Assembly (NCBI RefSeq): GCF_021390395.1
Contig: NZ_JAJUWT010000029.1
Location: forward strand, 62,001 to 126,000
Source: Saccharothrix sp. S26
Lineage (GTDB): Bacteria > Actinomycetota > Actinomycetes > Mycobacteriales > Pseudonocardiaceae
Direction: 5' to 3'
DNA: 64,000 bases
The notes under the pieces were generated by a model that saw only the letters and a program-made list of their open reading frames with translations, ran no database searches and was not told the DNA's origin. The position numbers and the translations under genes were made by a program. Shown here in pieces: positions 24,894 through 31,335 of the stretch (position 1 is its first letter; every line of letters starts with the position of its first letter).

Positions 24894-25627
24894 AAGCCGA
24901 TCCCGCCGTGCAGCGCAGGCTGCTCGACCTCGCCCGGGTCGACGCCGAGCTGTCGCGCGTCACCCATCGGCGCCGCACGCTGCCCGAGATCGCGGAGATC
25001 GCCGAGGCGGAGAAGCAGCTCCGCGCCAAGCAGGACGCGCTGACCACGATCGAGACGACGCTGGGCGACCTCAACCGCGAGGTCAAGCGGCAGGAGACCG
25101 AGATCGACCAGGTCCGCGCCCGCGAGGAACGCGACCGCAAGCTGCTCCAGGGCGGTTCGGTGGGCGCGAAGCAGCTCACCGACCTGGAGCACGAGCTGGC
25201 CACCCTCGGCCGCCGTCGTGGCGCGCTGGAGGACGACCTGCTGGAGCTGATGGAGCGCCGCGAGGCCGTCGAGGCCGACATCCAGCACGCCCGCGTCGAG
25301 CTGGACAAGGCGCAGGAGGCGATGTCGGACGCGGCACGCCGACGGGACGGCGCGCTGGCCGACCTGGAGTCGACCGAGGCCAAGCGCACCGCCGAGCGCA
25401 AGGCCATGACCGGCCAGTTCCCCGAGCCGCTGCTCGCGCTCTACGACCGGGTGCGCACGCACAAGGGCATCGGCGCGGCGCTGTTGCAGTCGCGGCGCTG
25501 CGGCGCGTGCCGCATCGAGCTGGACCGCAGCGCGATCGCGCACGTCAAGGAGTCGGCGGCGGACGAGGTCGTGCAGTGCGAGGAGTGCGGCGCGATCATG
25601 GTGCGCACCGGGGAATCTGGGCTGTGA
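24890..25627 (+). CDS. C4-type zinc ribbon coiled-coil protein
   Basis: A 245-residue protein homologous to Rv2229c. About 200 residues of charged helical coiled coil (AEAEKQLRAKQDALTTIE, RREAVEADIQHARVELDKAQ) end in a zinc ribbon with Cys204/Cys207 and Cys230/Cys233 (CGACRIEL and CEECGAIM). Probably nucleic-acid related, as with structurally similar CT398-type proteins, but the function is unknown. AGGAGG lies 6 nt before GTG 24890. It is coupled to both neighbours by overlapping start and stop codons. Confidence 0.9.
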   Translation: MKADPAVQRRLLDLARVDAELSRVTHRRRTLPEIAEIAEAEKQLRAKQDALTTIETTLGDLNREVKRQETEIDQVRAREERDRKLLQGGSVGAKQLTDLEHELATLGRRRGALEDDLLELMERREAVEADIQHARVELDKAQEAMSDAARRRDGALADLESTEAKRTAERKAMTGQFPEPLLALYDRVRTHKGIGAALLQSRRCGACRIELDRSAIAHVKESAADEVVQCEECGAIMVRTGESGL

Positions 25628-26799
25628 GGGTCGTCGTCGAGGCCGACGGCGGCTCGCGCGGCAACCCCGGGCCCGCCGGGTACGGGGCCGTGGTGCTGGA
25701 CGCGTCGGGCGAGGTGCTGGCCGAGCGGTCGGCCGGCATCGGCGTGGCCACCAACAACGTCGCCGAGTACCAGGGGCTCATCGCCGGGTTGCGGGCGGCG
25801 GCGGAGCTGGGCGCGTCGGTGGTCGACGTGCGGATGGACTCCAAGCTCGTGGTCGAGCAGATGTCCGGCCGGTGGAAGGTCAAGCACCCGTCCATGCAGC
25901 CGCTGGTCGCGCAGGCGCGGGAGGTGGCGCGCTCGTTCGACCGGGTCGCCTACGAGTGGATCCCGCGCGAGCGCAACCAGCGGGCCGACCGGCTGGCGAA
26001 CCTGGCGATGGACGAGCAGGCGGCCGGCCCGAAGCCGAACCGAACGCCGGAACCGGTCGCGTCGGCCCGGCCGGAGCAAGGTGTGCTGGACCTGACTCAG
26101 CCGGAGCAGGCCGAGCCGAAGCTCGCCCAGCCGCGGCAGCCGGATGGGGCGACCCAGTCGCCCGTGTCGTGGACCGGCGCGGTCGGTGAGCCGACTCGCT
26201 TGTACCTGGTGCGCCACGGCCAGACGGAGCTGTCCGTCGCCCGCCGCTACTCCGGGCGCGGCAACCCGCCCCTCACCGACGTCGGCCGGGGGCAGGCCGA
26301 GGCGGCGGCGCGGCGGTTGGCGAAGGTCGAGGGCCTGACGGCGGTCGTGTCGTCGCCGTTGGGGCGGGCGCGGGAGACGGCGCGGGCCGTCGCGGCGGCC
26401 ACCGGGGCCGAGCTGTCGTGGGACGACGACCTGATCGAGACCGACTTCGGCGCGTGGGAGGGCCTCACCTTCACCGAGGCCGCCCGGCGCGACCCCGACG
26501 TGCACCGGCGGTGGCTGGGCGACCCGTCCGTGCCCGCGCCCGGCGGCGAGAGCTTCGACCAGGTGCACCAGCGGGTGCGGCGGGCGCGTGACGCGATCCT
26601 GTCCCGCTTCGGCGGCGGGAACGTCGTCGTGGTCAGCCACGTCACGCCGATCAAGTGCCTGCTGCGGATGGCGCTGGACGTCGGCCCGTCACTGCTGTTC
26701 CGGCTGCACCTCGACCTCGCGTCGCTGTCGGTGGTCGAGTTCTACCCCGACGGCCTGGCGTCCGTGCGGCTGGTCAACGACACCTCGCACCTGACCTAG
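25624..26799 (+). CDS. Bifunctional RNase HI / histidine phosphatase
   Basis: A 391-residue fusion like Rv2228c. Residues 1-135 are RNase HI with catalytic acids Asp8 (EADGGSRGNPG), Glu (NNVAEYQGL), Asp (RMDSKLVVEQ) and Asp (NQRADRLAN). A proline-rich linker follows. From residue 190 comes a histidine phosphatase (LYLVRHGQTELS, with the second histidine in VVVVSHVTPIK), annotated CobC/alpha-ribazole phosphatase-like in mycobacteria. It degrades RNA in RNA:DNA hybrids and may also act in cobalamin synthesis. The last gene of the block; its TAG shares the bases CTAG with the stop of the convergent SsuE-type gene. Confidence 0.92.
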   Translation: MRVVVEADGGSRGNPGPAGYGAVVLDASGEVLAERSAGIGVATNNVAEYQGLIAGLRAAAELGASVVDVRMDSKLVVEQMSGRWKVKHPSMQPLVAQAREVARSFDRVAYEWIPRERNQRADRLANLAMDEQAAGPKPNRTPEPVASARPEQGVLDLTQPEQAEPKLAQPRQPDGATQSPVSWTGAVGEPTRLYLVRHGQTELSVARRYSGRGNPPLTDVGRGQAEAAARRLAKVEGLTAVVSSPLGRARETARAVAAATGAELSWDDDLIETDFGAWEGLTFTEAARRDPDVHRRWLGDPSVPAPGGESFDQVHQRVRRARDAILSRFGGGNVVVVSHVTPIKCLLRMALDVGPSLLFRLHLDLASLSVVEFYPDGLASVRLVNDTSHLT

Positions 26800-27353
26800 C
26801 CGGCGGGCCGCAGCCGGGTGCGCTCGCGCCGGAACCGGGCGTCCTCGACGGCCAGCGCGAACCGGTCCACCGCGCCGCGAATCGCCGCGGCGGCTTTCGG
26901 CGCGATGACCGCGCCCTCGATGTCCGGGTCGAGCACGAATTCGCCGCGCAGCACCGAGTCCGCGCCTTTGCTGGCGAGCAGGGGGTTCAACGCGTAGTCC
27001 ATCGCCACCAGGAAACCCTGGCTGCCGCCCGTGGCCAGCGGCAGGATCACCCGGCCGCGCAGCGCTTTCTTCGGCAGCAGGTCGACCAGGGCCTTCACCA
27101 GCCCGCTGTAGGCCGCGCGGTAGACCGGGCTGGCGACCACGATCCCGTCCGCGCGCAGCACGGCGGCCACCGCGTCACCGATCTCCGGGTCCCGCAGGTC
27201 CTCGGTGAGCAGCGGCAACGTCGGCAGTTGCCGCACGTGCAGGGTCCGCACGTCGTACCCGGCGTCGAGCAGCAGCGCTTCGACGTACGAGACGAGGATG
27301 CCGGTCCGGGACGCGGGCGACGGGCCGCCGGAAATCATCAGAATGGAGGACAT
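26796..27353 (-). CDS. NAD(P)H-dependent FMN reductase, SsuE/MsuE type
   Basis: A 185-residue flavodoxin-fold FMN reductase. FMN-binding loop SGGPSPASRTG is at the N terminus and SPVYRAAYSGLVKALVDLLP in the middle, as in SsuE, which supplies FMNH2 to alkanesulfonate monooxygenase. No monooxygenase or sulfonate transporter is adjacent. A role in sulfur assimilation is supported by the cysteine-ending leader peptide upstream. ATG 27353 begins MSSILMISGG; an AAAGG lies upstream inside a possible attenuator loop. Its end shares the CTAG stop overlap with the RNase H fusion. Confidence 0.85.
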   Translation of the reverse strand: MSSILMISGGPSPASRTGILVSYVEALLLDAGYDVRTLHVRQLPTLPLLTEDLRDPEIGDAVAAVLRADGIVVASPVYRAAYSGLVKALVDLLPKKALRGRVILPLATGGSQGFLVAMDYALNPLLASKGADSVLRGEFVLDPDIEGAVIAPKAAAAIRGAVDRFALAVEDARFRRERTRLRPAG

Positions 27354-27357
27354 GGGT

Positions 27358-27409
27358 CGCTGACACCTTTCACGAAAAGGCTCGGAGTGCGAGGTAAAAA
27401 CTGTCAGCG
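27358..27409 (-). promoter_or_regulatory. Attenuator stem around the SsuE-type gene ribosome-binding site
   Basis: An 8-bp perfect inverted repeat (CGCTGACA at the leader stop codon, TGTCAGCG just before the gene) encloses 36 nt that contain the AAAGG ribosome-binding site. A ribosome stalled at the leader's two cysteine codons would cover the 5' arm and keep the stem open. This is the geometry expected for cysteine-responsive control of translation or transcription. Confidence 0.6.
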
Positions 27410-27481
27410 ACAACAGATCGCGGCGGCGGTGCGGCCGAAGTCGACGTACCGGCGGCGGGTGAGCCCCCCGATTCCTGCCAT
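27404..27481 (-). CDS. Cysteine-responsive leader peptide upstream of the SsuE-type gene
   Basis: A 25-codon open frame ending in LTRRRYVDFGRTAAAICCR. It matches the pattern LT.RR.VD..R...A.C of short leader peptides found upstream of sulfur and cysteine genes in Streptomyces and relatives. Tandem cysteine codons lie two codons before the stop. In mycobacteria, cysteine-rich short frames act as attenuators that sense charged tRNA-Cys. The stop codon is 50 nt before the SsuE-type ATG and forms part of an inverted repeat. The match in pattern, position and neighbour makes this call strong despite its size. Confidence 0.82.
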   Translation of the reverse strand: MAGIGGLTRRRYVDFGRTAAAICCR

Positions 27482-27560
27482 GGTTTCGAGTAGAGCAGCA
27501 AGCCCACATGGCGACAAGGTTTCGCGGCCCTGGTTCCACTGCCTGGGAAGCCCGCCGGTA

Positions 27561-27566
27561 TCCTGG
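27561..27566 (+). promoter_or_regulatory. -10 box TATCCT of rnpB
   Basis: TATCCT lies 6 nt upstream of the inferred 5' end of RNase P RNA. The -35 is unclear. Confidence 0.45.
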
Positions 27567-27572
27567 TGGCGC

Positions 27573-27977
27573 GGATGAGTCGGCAGGGCGGCCGCGTCGA
27601 CGGTGCGAAAGCTCCGTCGCCGAGGAAAGTCCGGACTCCACAGGGCAGGGTGGTTGTCAACGGCAACCAGGGGCGACCCTCGGGACAGTGCCACAGAGAA
27701 CAGACCGCCCCGGTGCGAGCCGGGGTAAGGGTGAAACGGTGGTGTAAGAGACCACCAGCGTCCCCGGTGACGGGGACGGCTAGGTAAACCCCACCCGGAG
27801 CAAGGCCAAGAGGGTGCCCCAGGGCACCTGCGCAGGCGTTCGAGGGCGGCCCGCCCGATGCCTGCGGGTAGGCCGCAAGAGCCTGTCGGCGACGGCAGGC
27901 CGAGATGGATGGCCGCCGAACGGGACCGCCGCGAGGCGCCCGGGAACAGAATCCGGCTTACATGCCGGCTCATCCGC
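27573..27977 (+). ncRNA. rnpB: RNase P RNA, bacterial class A
   Basis: The RNA component of RNase P, which removes 5' leaders from tRNA precursors. Highly conserved blocks are present in order: GAGGAAAGTCCGGACTCCAC, GGGACAGTGCCACAGA with AACAGACCGCC, GTAAGGGTGAAACGGTGG, TAAGAGACCACCAG, GGTAAACCCCACC with GAGCAAGGCCAAGAGG, CGAGGGCGGCCCGCCCGA, AGATGGATGGCC, and ACAGAATCCGGCTTACA. The ends were set by pairing GCGGATGAG (27573) with CTCATCCGC (27977), which forms P1. A T-run follows at once. Length of about 405 nt is normal for actinobacteria. Confidence 0.97.
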
Positions 27978-27983
27978 TTTTTC
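27977..27983 (+). terminator. T-run after rnpB
   Basis: CTTTTTC directly follows the P1-closing helix, so the 3' stem of RNase P RNA plus the T-run may serve as the intrinsic terminator. Confidence 0.5.
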
Positions 27984-28178
27984 GCCCGTTCGGGCGCGTC
28001 CGGTCGCCCTTTCCGCCGAGTCGACCGACCCACTGCTCCGCCTGTACATCCCTTGTCGCCCAGGGGTGTTACACAAATGACGCCGTTCGAGTGGTTGTCG
28101 GTATCAAGACCGTGCGCACCGCACCCTCCCCTCGCAGACCACGGGCTCTGGCCCGCGGAACCACGAGGAGGGAATTCC

Positions 28179-29786
28179 ATGTCCAGCAACACCAGGCGTG
28201 CCACGACCTGGCTCGCCCTGACCGGTCTGATGGGCGCGGCGGCGATCACGGGGAGCGCCGCCGCCACCGCCGCCCCGGCGGAACTGCCGGTGTACGCGGT
28301 GCGGTCCGTCGGGAGCACCCCGGACCAGGCGGCCGCGTTGCAGCGCGCGTTCGGCCTCAAGGACGTCCAGCTCGCCGAGGACGGCACGGTGTCGTTCGCC
28401 GACGAGTCGACCTACCTGCGCGTGCCCGGCCTCGACCTCGGCGCGGGCAAGCCGGACGAGGAGGGCGCGGAGACCACCCAGACCGCGCTCGACCTCGACT
28501 CCCTGAGACGGCTGCGCGCCATCCCGGTCGAGGACGCCACCAAGCGCGCCCTCGAAGCGCTGCGCGGAGCCGGGCTGCTGCCCGCCAACGCCACCCCGAC
28601 CGCCCGGCAGACGACGTTCGAGGTCGTCGACGCCAACCAGAACGCGGTCGTCACCGCGCCCCTGGACACCGCCGTGTCCTTCACCTTCACCCTCGACGGC
28701 GTGCCGCTGGAGGGCCCGGGCGCGAAGCTGCGCGTCGCGTTCGACGGTCAGGGCGCGGTCGCCGGCCTCACCCACGCCACCCGTGAGGTGGTGAAGGCCG
28801 GCAGCGTGCCGGTGCTGAGCCTGGACGAGGGCCGCGAGCGGTGCGCGAAGGTGTTCGGCGCGAGCGTGCGGCCCACCGGCGTGTCCTACGTGTACGAGGC
28901 CCCGCCGTTGAGCGAGAAGGTCGACCGGCTGGAGCCCGGCCTGCGGTGCGACGGCGTGAACTCCGACGGCGCGGCCGTGCAGTCGGTGATCGTCGGCGCG
29001 GCCGTGGACGCGCGGCTGCCGGAGCCGGACCCGGTGGACCCGCCGCGCGAGGAGGGCGCGGTCACCCCGCAGTGGACGTGGCGGGTCGACGTCGGCAGCG
29101 AGGGCACCGGCGCGTGCTCCGGCCTGCCGTGGACGGTGAACAACGTCAACGCGTTCAACAACCGGTTCACCGCCGCGGGCGTGCCGGTGCAGTTCAGCTG
29201 GGTCAACCACAACGCGTGGGAGCGCGACTTCAAGGACCCGGTGTTCCCCGGCGGCCAGGACCACCTCTACGCCGACGACGTCGACATGACCTACTGGCAG
29301 GGCCACGGCTCGCCGACCGGCTTCTCCTTCGCCGGGTGCAGCAGCAACACCGACACGTTCCTGTCCAAGGACGAGGCGCGCTGGGGCAACAAGGACGTCG
29401 AGTGGATGAGCCTGTTCACCTGCTCGATCCTGCAGGGCTCCGCGGGTGGCCAGAGCTGGGCGACGCGCTGGGGCAAGGCGTTCCGCGGCCTGCACCAGAT
29501 CAACAGCTTCGACACCGTCTCCTACCACAGCGCCGTGCACGGCGGGAAGTTCGCGAACTACCTGGTGCGGACGCCGTTCCTGTGGTGGAACAAGCCGATG
29601 AAGGTCCGCGACGCGTGGGCGCAGGCGTCGATCGACACCCAGCCGGCGTCCGTGACGTGGGCGACCATGGGCCCCATCGGCGGCGGCGGGCTGGCCAACT
29701 TCAACGACTACTTCTGGAACAAGGGCCCGGTCGGCCCGGACACCCTGCCGACCTACGGCTACTGGCGCATCTCCGGGTCCAGCTGA
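28179..29786 (+). CDS. Secreted protein of unknown function (DUF6345-like)
   Basis: A 535-residue exported protein. The signal peptide is clear: positively charged MSSNTRRAT, hydrophobic LALTGLMGAAAITGSAA, cleavage near AAPA. The N-terminal half is mixed alpha/beta. The C-terminal half, from about residue 300 (VTPQWTWRVDVGSEGTGAC), contains MTYWQGHGSPTGFSFAGCS and WMSLFTCSILQ, resembling a caspase/gingipain-like or DUF6345-type module with a His (QGHG) and a Cys (FTCS) in the order of a His-Cys dyad. Cysteine peptidase activity is a guess. GAGGAGGG lies 6 nt before the ATG. The gene is monocistronic, ending in a strong hairpin. Confidence 0.7.
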   Translation: MSSNTRRATTWLALTGLMGAAAITGSAAATAAPAELPVYAVRSVGSTPDQAAALQRAFGLKDVQLAEDGTVSFADESTYLRVPGLDLGAGKPDEEGAETTQTALDLDSLRRLRAIPVEDATKRALEALRGAGLLPANATPTARQTTFEVVDANQNAVVTAPLDTAVSFTFTLDGVPLEGPGAKLRVAFDGQGAVAGLTHATREVVKAGSVPVLSLDEGRERCAKVFGASVRPTGVSYVYEAPPLSEKVDRLEPGLRCDGVNSDGAAVQSVIVGAAVDARLPEPDPVDPPREEGAVTPQWTWRVDVGSEGTGACSGLPWTVNNVNAFNNRFTAAGVPVQFSWVNHNAWERDFKDPVFPGGQDHLYADDVDMTYWQGHGSPTGFSFAGCSSNTDTFLSKDEARWGNKDVEWMSLFTCSILQGSAGGQSWATRWGKAFRGLHQINSFDTVSYHSAVHGGKFANYLVRTPFLWWNKPMKVRDAWAQASIDTQPASVTWATMGPIGGGGLANFNDYFWNKGPVGPDTLPTYGYWRISGSS

Positions 29787-29810
29787 CCCGGCGGCACGCG
29801 TGAGGCGGGC

Positions 29811-29848
29811 GGGGTCCCTTCCGACACCTGGGGGTGGGAAGGGGCCCC
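29811..29848. terminator. Bidirectional terminator hairpin
   Basis: GGGG-TCCCTTCC pairs with GGGAAGG-GGCCCC around a 13-15 nt loop, between two convergent genes (stop at 29786 and stop at 29858). Confidence 0.65.
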
Positions 29849-29857
29849 GTCGCGCGT

Positions 29858-30202
29858 TCACGCGCGGCGGGAGGGGCGGCCCGGTGGCATCCGGAACACC
29901 GGGCGGAAGGCCGCGCCGCCGTTGTAGCGGCGCTCCAGCTCGGTCACGTACGCCTCGACGGCCGGGTTGACGATGTCGGCCAGGCTGCGCACGCCCGCGT
30001 CCGCCTCGTACGCCGCCAGGTAGGTCGCCGCGGCGCGCGCCCGCTCCAGCACGTCCTGGTCGAAGTTGACCGTCCGCTGCACCCGCCGCCCGGTTTGCCG
30101 GTCCGCACCGGTAACCTGATCATCGCCCGGGACGGTCATGGAGACGGTGATTTCGTTCACTCCACCGGCTGGTTCGGGCACGGCCTCGGTCGGCTGGGTC
30201 AT
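29858..30202 (-). CDS. ParB-like/ribbon-helix-helix DNA-binding protein
   Basis: A 114-residue protein with a disordered N terminus of 40 residues and a C-terminal segment RRVQRTVNFDQDVLERARAA that looks like an RHH arm and helix, followed by LADIVNPAVEAYVTELERRYNGG. Very similar small proteins accompany conjugative and partition loci on actinobacterial plasmids and integrative elements, where they are annotated ParB-like. AGGAGG lies 8 nt before ATG 30202. It is divergent from the T4SS-like operon and is probably its repressor or a centromere-type binding protein. Two palindromes in the gap are candidate sites. Confidence 0.65.
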   Translation of the reverse strand: MTQPTEAVPEPAGGVNEITVSMTVPGDDQVTGADRQTGRRVQRTVNFDQDVLERARAAATYLAAYEADAGVRSLADIVNPAVEAYVTELERRYNGGAAFRPVFRMPPGRPSRRA

Positions 30203-30567
30203 CGGCGAGCCTCCTCGGCGTCGTCACTCCGGCATGCGGACCGTTCGGGTGCCCGTGGCTCGGCCGGACGGGGGAGTCGGCGTGACCGGCGGGGAGAGGG
30301 CCCCAGGCCGTGCACACAGTGCGTGACCAGGGGGTTCGCAGTCGGGTGAACTATCTCAGCAATCGGGAGAATCCGGGGACGTCGGTTCTCCACCGGCTCG
30401 CCCCGAACCATGATGTCTGTGGTCAGATTAGACGTAATCGACTGCCAGGGGAACGGCTCTTGATCTACCCACCGCTAGCCGACCGATACACCTCGTGACG
30501 AAGACGTGTTCTACTCGATAGCGCACCAACCGGACGGGCACCCCTCGGCCCGCCCGGCGAAGTCCTG
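30203..30567. other. Intergenic region between the RHH gene and the T4SS-like operon
   Basis: About 380 bp with no supported gene. The part from 30350 to 30480 is visibly less GC-rich than the surroundings, as expected of a promoter or centromere-like region. It contains the palindrome at 30426-30439; the one at 30568-30583 lies at its edge. No iterated array is visible. Confidence 0.5.
30426..30439. promoter_or_regulatory. Palindrome GATTA-gacg-TAATC
   Basis: A perfect 5-bp inverted repeat with 4-bp spacer in AT-richer DNA, a plausible site for the adjacent ribbon-helix-helix protein. Confidence 0.35.
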
Positions 30568-30583
30568 CGTACTCAGGAGTACG
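30568..30583. promoter_or_regulatory. Palindrome CGTACTC-ag-GAGTACG over the pilin gene ribosome-binding site
   Basis: A perfect 7-bp inverted repeat covers the AGGAG Shine-Dalgarno (30575-30579), 2 nt before ATG 30586. Bound protein would block initiation; as RNA it could mask the ribosome-binding site, although its 2-nt loop is too short for an ideal hairpin. It favours an operator role. Confidence 0.45.
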
Positions 30584-30585
30584 AG

Positions 30586-30861
30586 ATGACCGCCATGACC
30601 CTGGTAACACTCGCCCAGCAGCCGCCCGCTTTGGGCACAGGCGGGGTGCGCCAGTGGATCCTCGACAACCTGGTCCCCCTCCTCTTGCTCACCGTCGCGC
30701 TGCTGCTGCTCTGGCTCGGTGGTGGCAAGGGCGACAACGCCGGGGTCATGCGCCGCCTGGGCGGCGTCATCATCGCGTTGGCGATCATCGGTCTGGCCGT
30801 CACCACGAACGCGGGCGCCAACATCGGCCAGTGGATCGCCGGCCTGTTCACCGGCGGGTGA
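30586..30861 (+). CDS. VirB2/TrbC-like small membrane protein (putative pilin subunit)
   Basis: A 91-residue protein with two membrane helices (LVPLLLLTVALLLLWLGGG and RLGGVIIALAIIGLAVTTN) separated by a short charged loop, the topology of VirB2/TrbC pilins. It opens a six- or seven-gene operon resembling a type IV secretion system. AGGAG is 6 nt before ATG 30586. Sequence similarity to pilins is weak and the call relies on topology and position. Confidence 0.6.
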   Translation: MTAMTLVTLAQQPPALGTGGVRQWILDNLVPLLLLTVALLLLWLGGGKGDNAGVMRRLGGVIIALAIIGLAVTTNAGANIGQWIAGLFTGG

Positions 30862-30864
30862 CCC

Positions 30865-31335
30865 TTGCGGGTACGCACTGACGACGAGGTCTACCGGGTC
30901 GACGCCGTCTGGCTCGGCCCGCCCAGAGCAACCTTCCCCTGGCGTGCGCGGTACGTCGCCTGGGGTGTCGGCATCGTGGTCTTCCTGCTGGTCACCGCTG
31001 TCCAGCGCCAGGTCGGCTTCGGTTTCGACTTCATCAACACCGGCTGGGGCTTCGTGATCACGATCGCGTTGACCCGGTTCATCTGCGCGCGGATCAGCCA
31101 CGAGCGCCCGCTGTCGTCGGTCCTGGCGATGTGGGTGCGCGAGCTGACCGCGCCGCGGGAGACCACGACGGGTCGGGGCGGCGCGGCCAGCGCCGCGCGG
31201 ATCCGGGTCGCCCCGCAACGGCCCCGCAAGCGTCACAAGGGGGCGAAACGCGCGAGCGCCTCCGCCCGATCCCAGCACCGCAGGCAGCAAGACCGCCGTC
31301 AGAAGGAGGTGCGCGGTGTTCGGACGCCGGCGTGA
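30865..31335 (+). CDS. PrgI/TcpE-like (VirB3-type) membrane protein
   Basis: A 156-residue protein with two membrane helices (YVAWGVGIVVFLLVTAV and INTGWGFVITIALTRFI), then a conserved-looking RPLSSVLAMWVREL and a long, very basic tail. This resembles the PrgI/TcpE proteins that sit next to VirB4 in Gram-positive conjugation systems. The start is a rare TTG 3 nt past the pilin-like stop. Its 3' end overlaps the start of the ATPase gene by 20 bp, indicating coupling. Confidence 0.6.
   Translation: MRVRTDDEVYRVDAVWLGPPRATFPWRARYVAWGVGIVVFLLVTAVQRQVGFGFDFINTGWGFVITIALTRFICARISHERPLSSVLAMWVRELTAPRETTTGRGGAASAARIRVAPQRPRKRHKGAKRASASARSQHRRQQDRRQKEVRGVRTPA

Noticed and set aside
27858..28178. Extension of the secreted-protein gene upstream into rnpB
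   Set aside because: The extension would translate RNase P RNA and remove the signal peptide from the N terminus. GAGGAGGG before ATG 28179 fixes the start.
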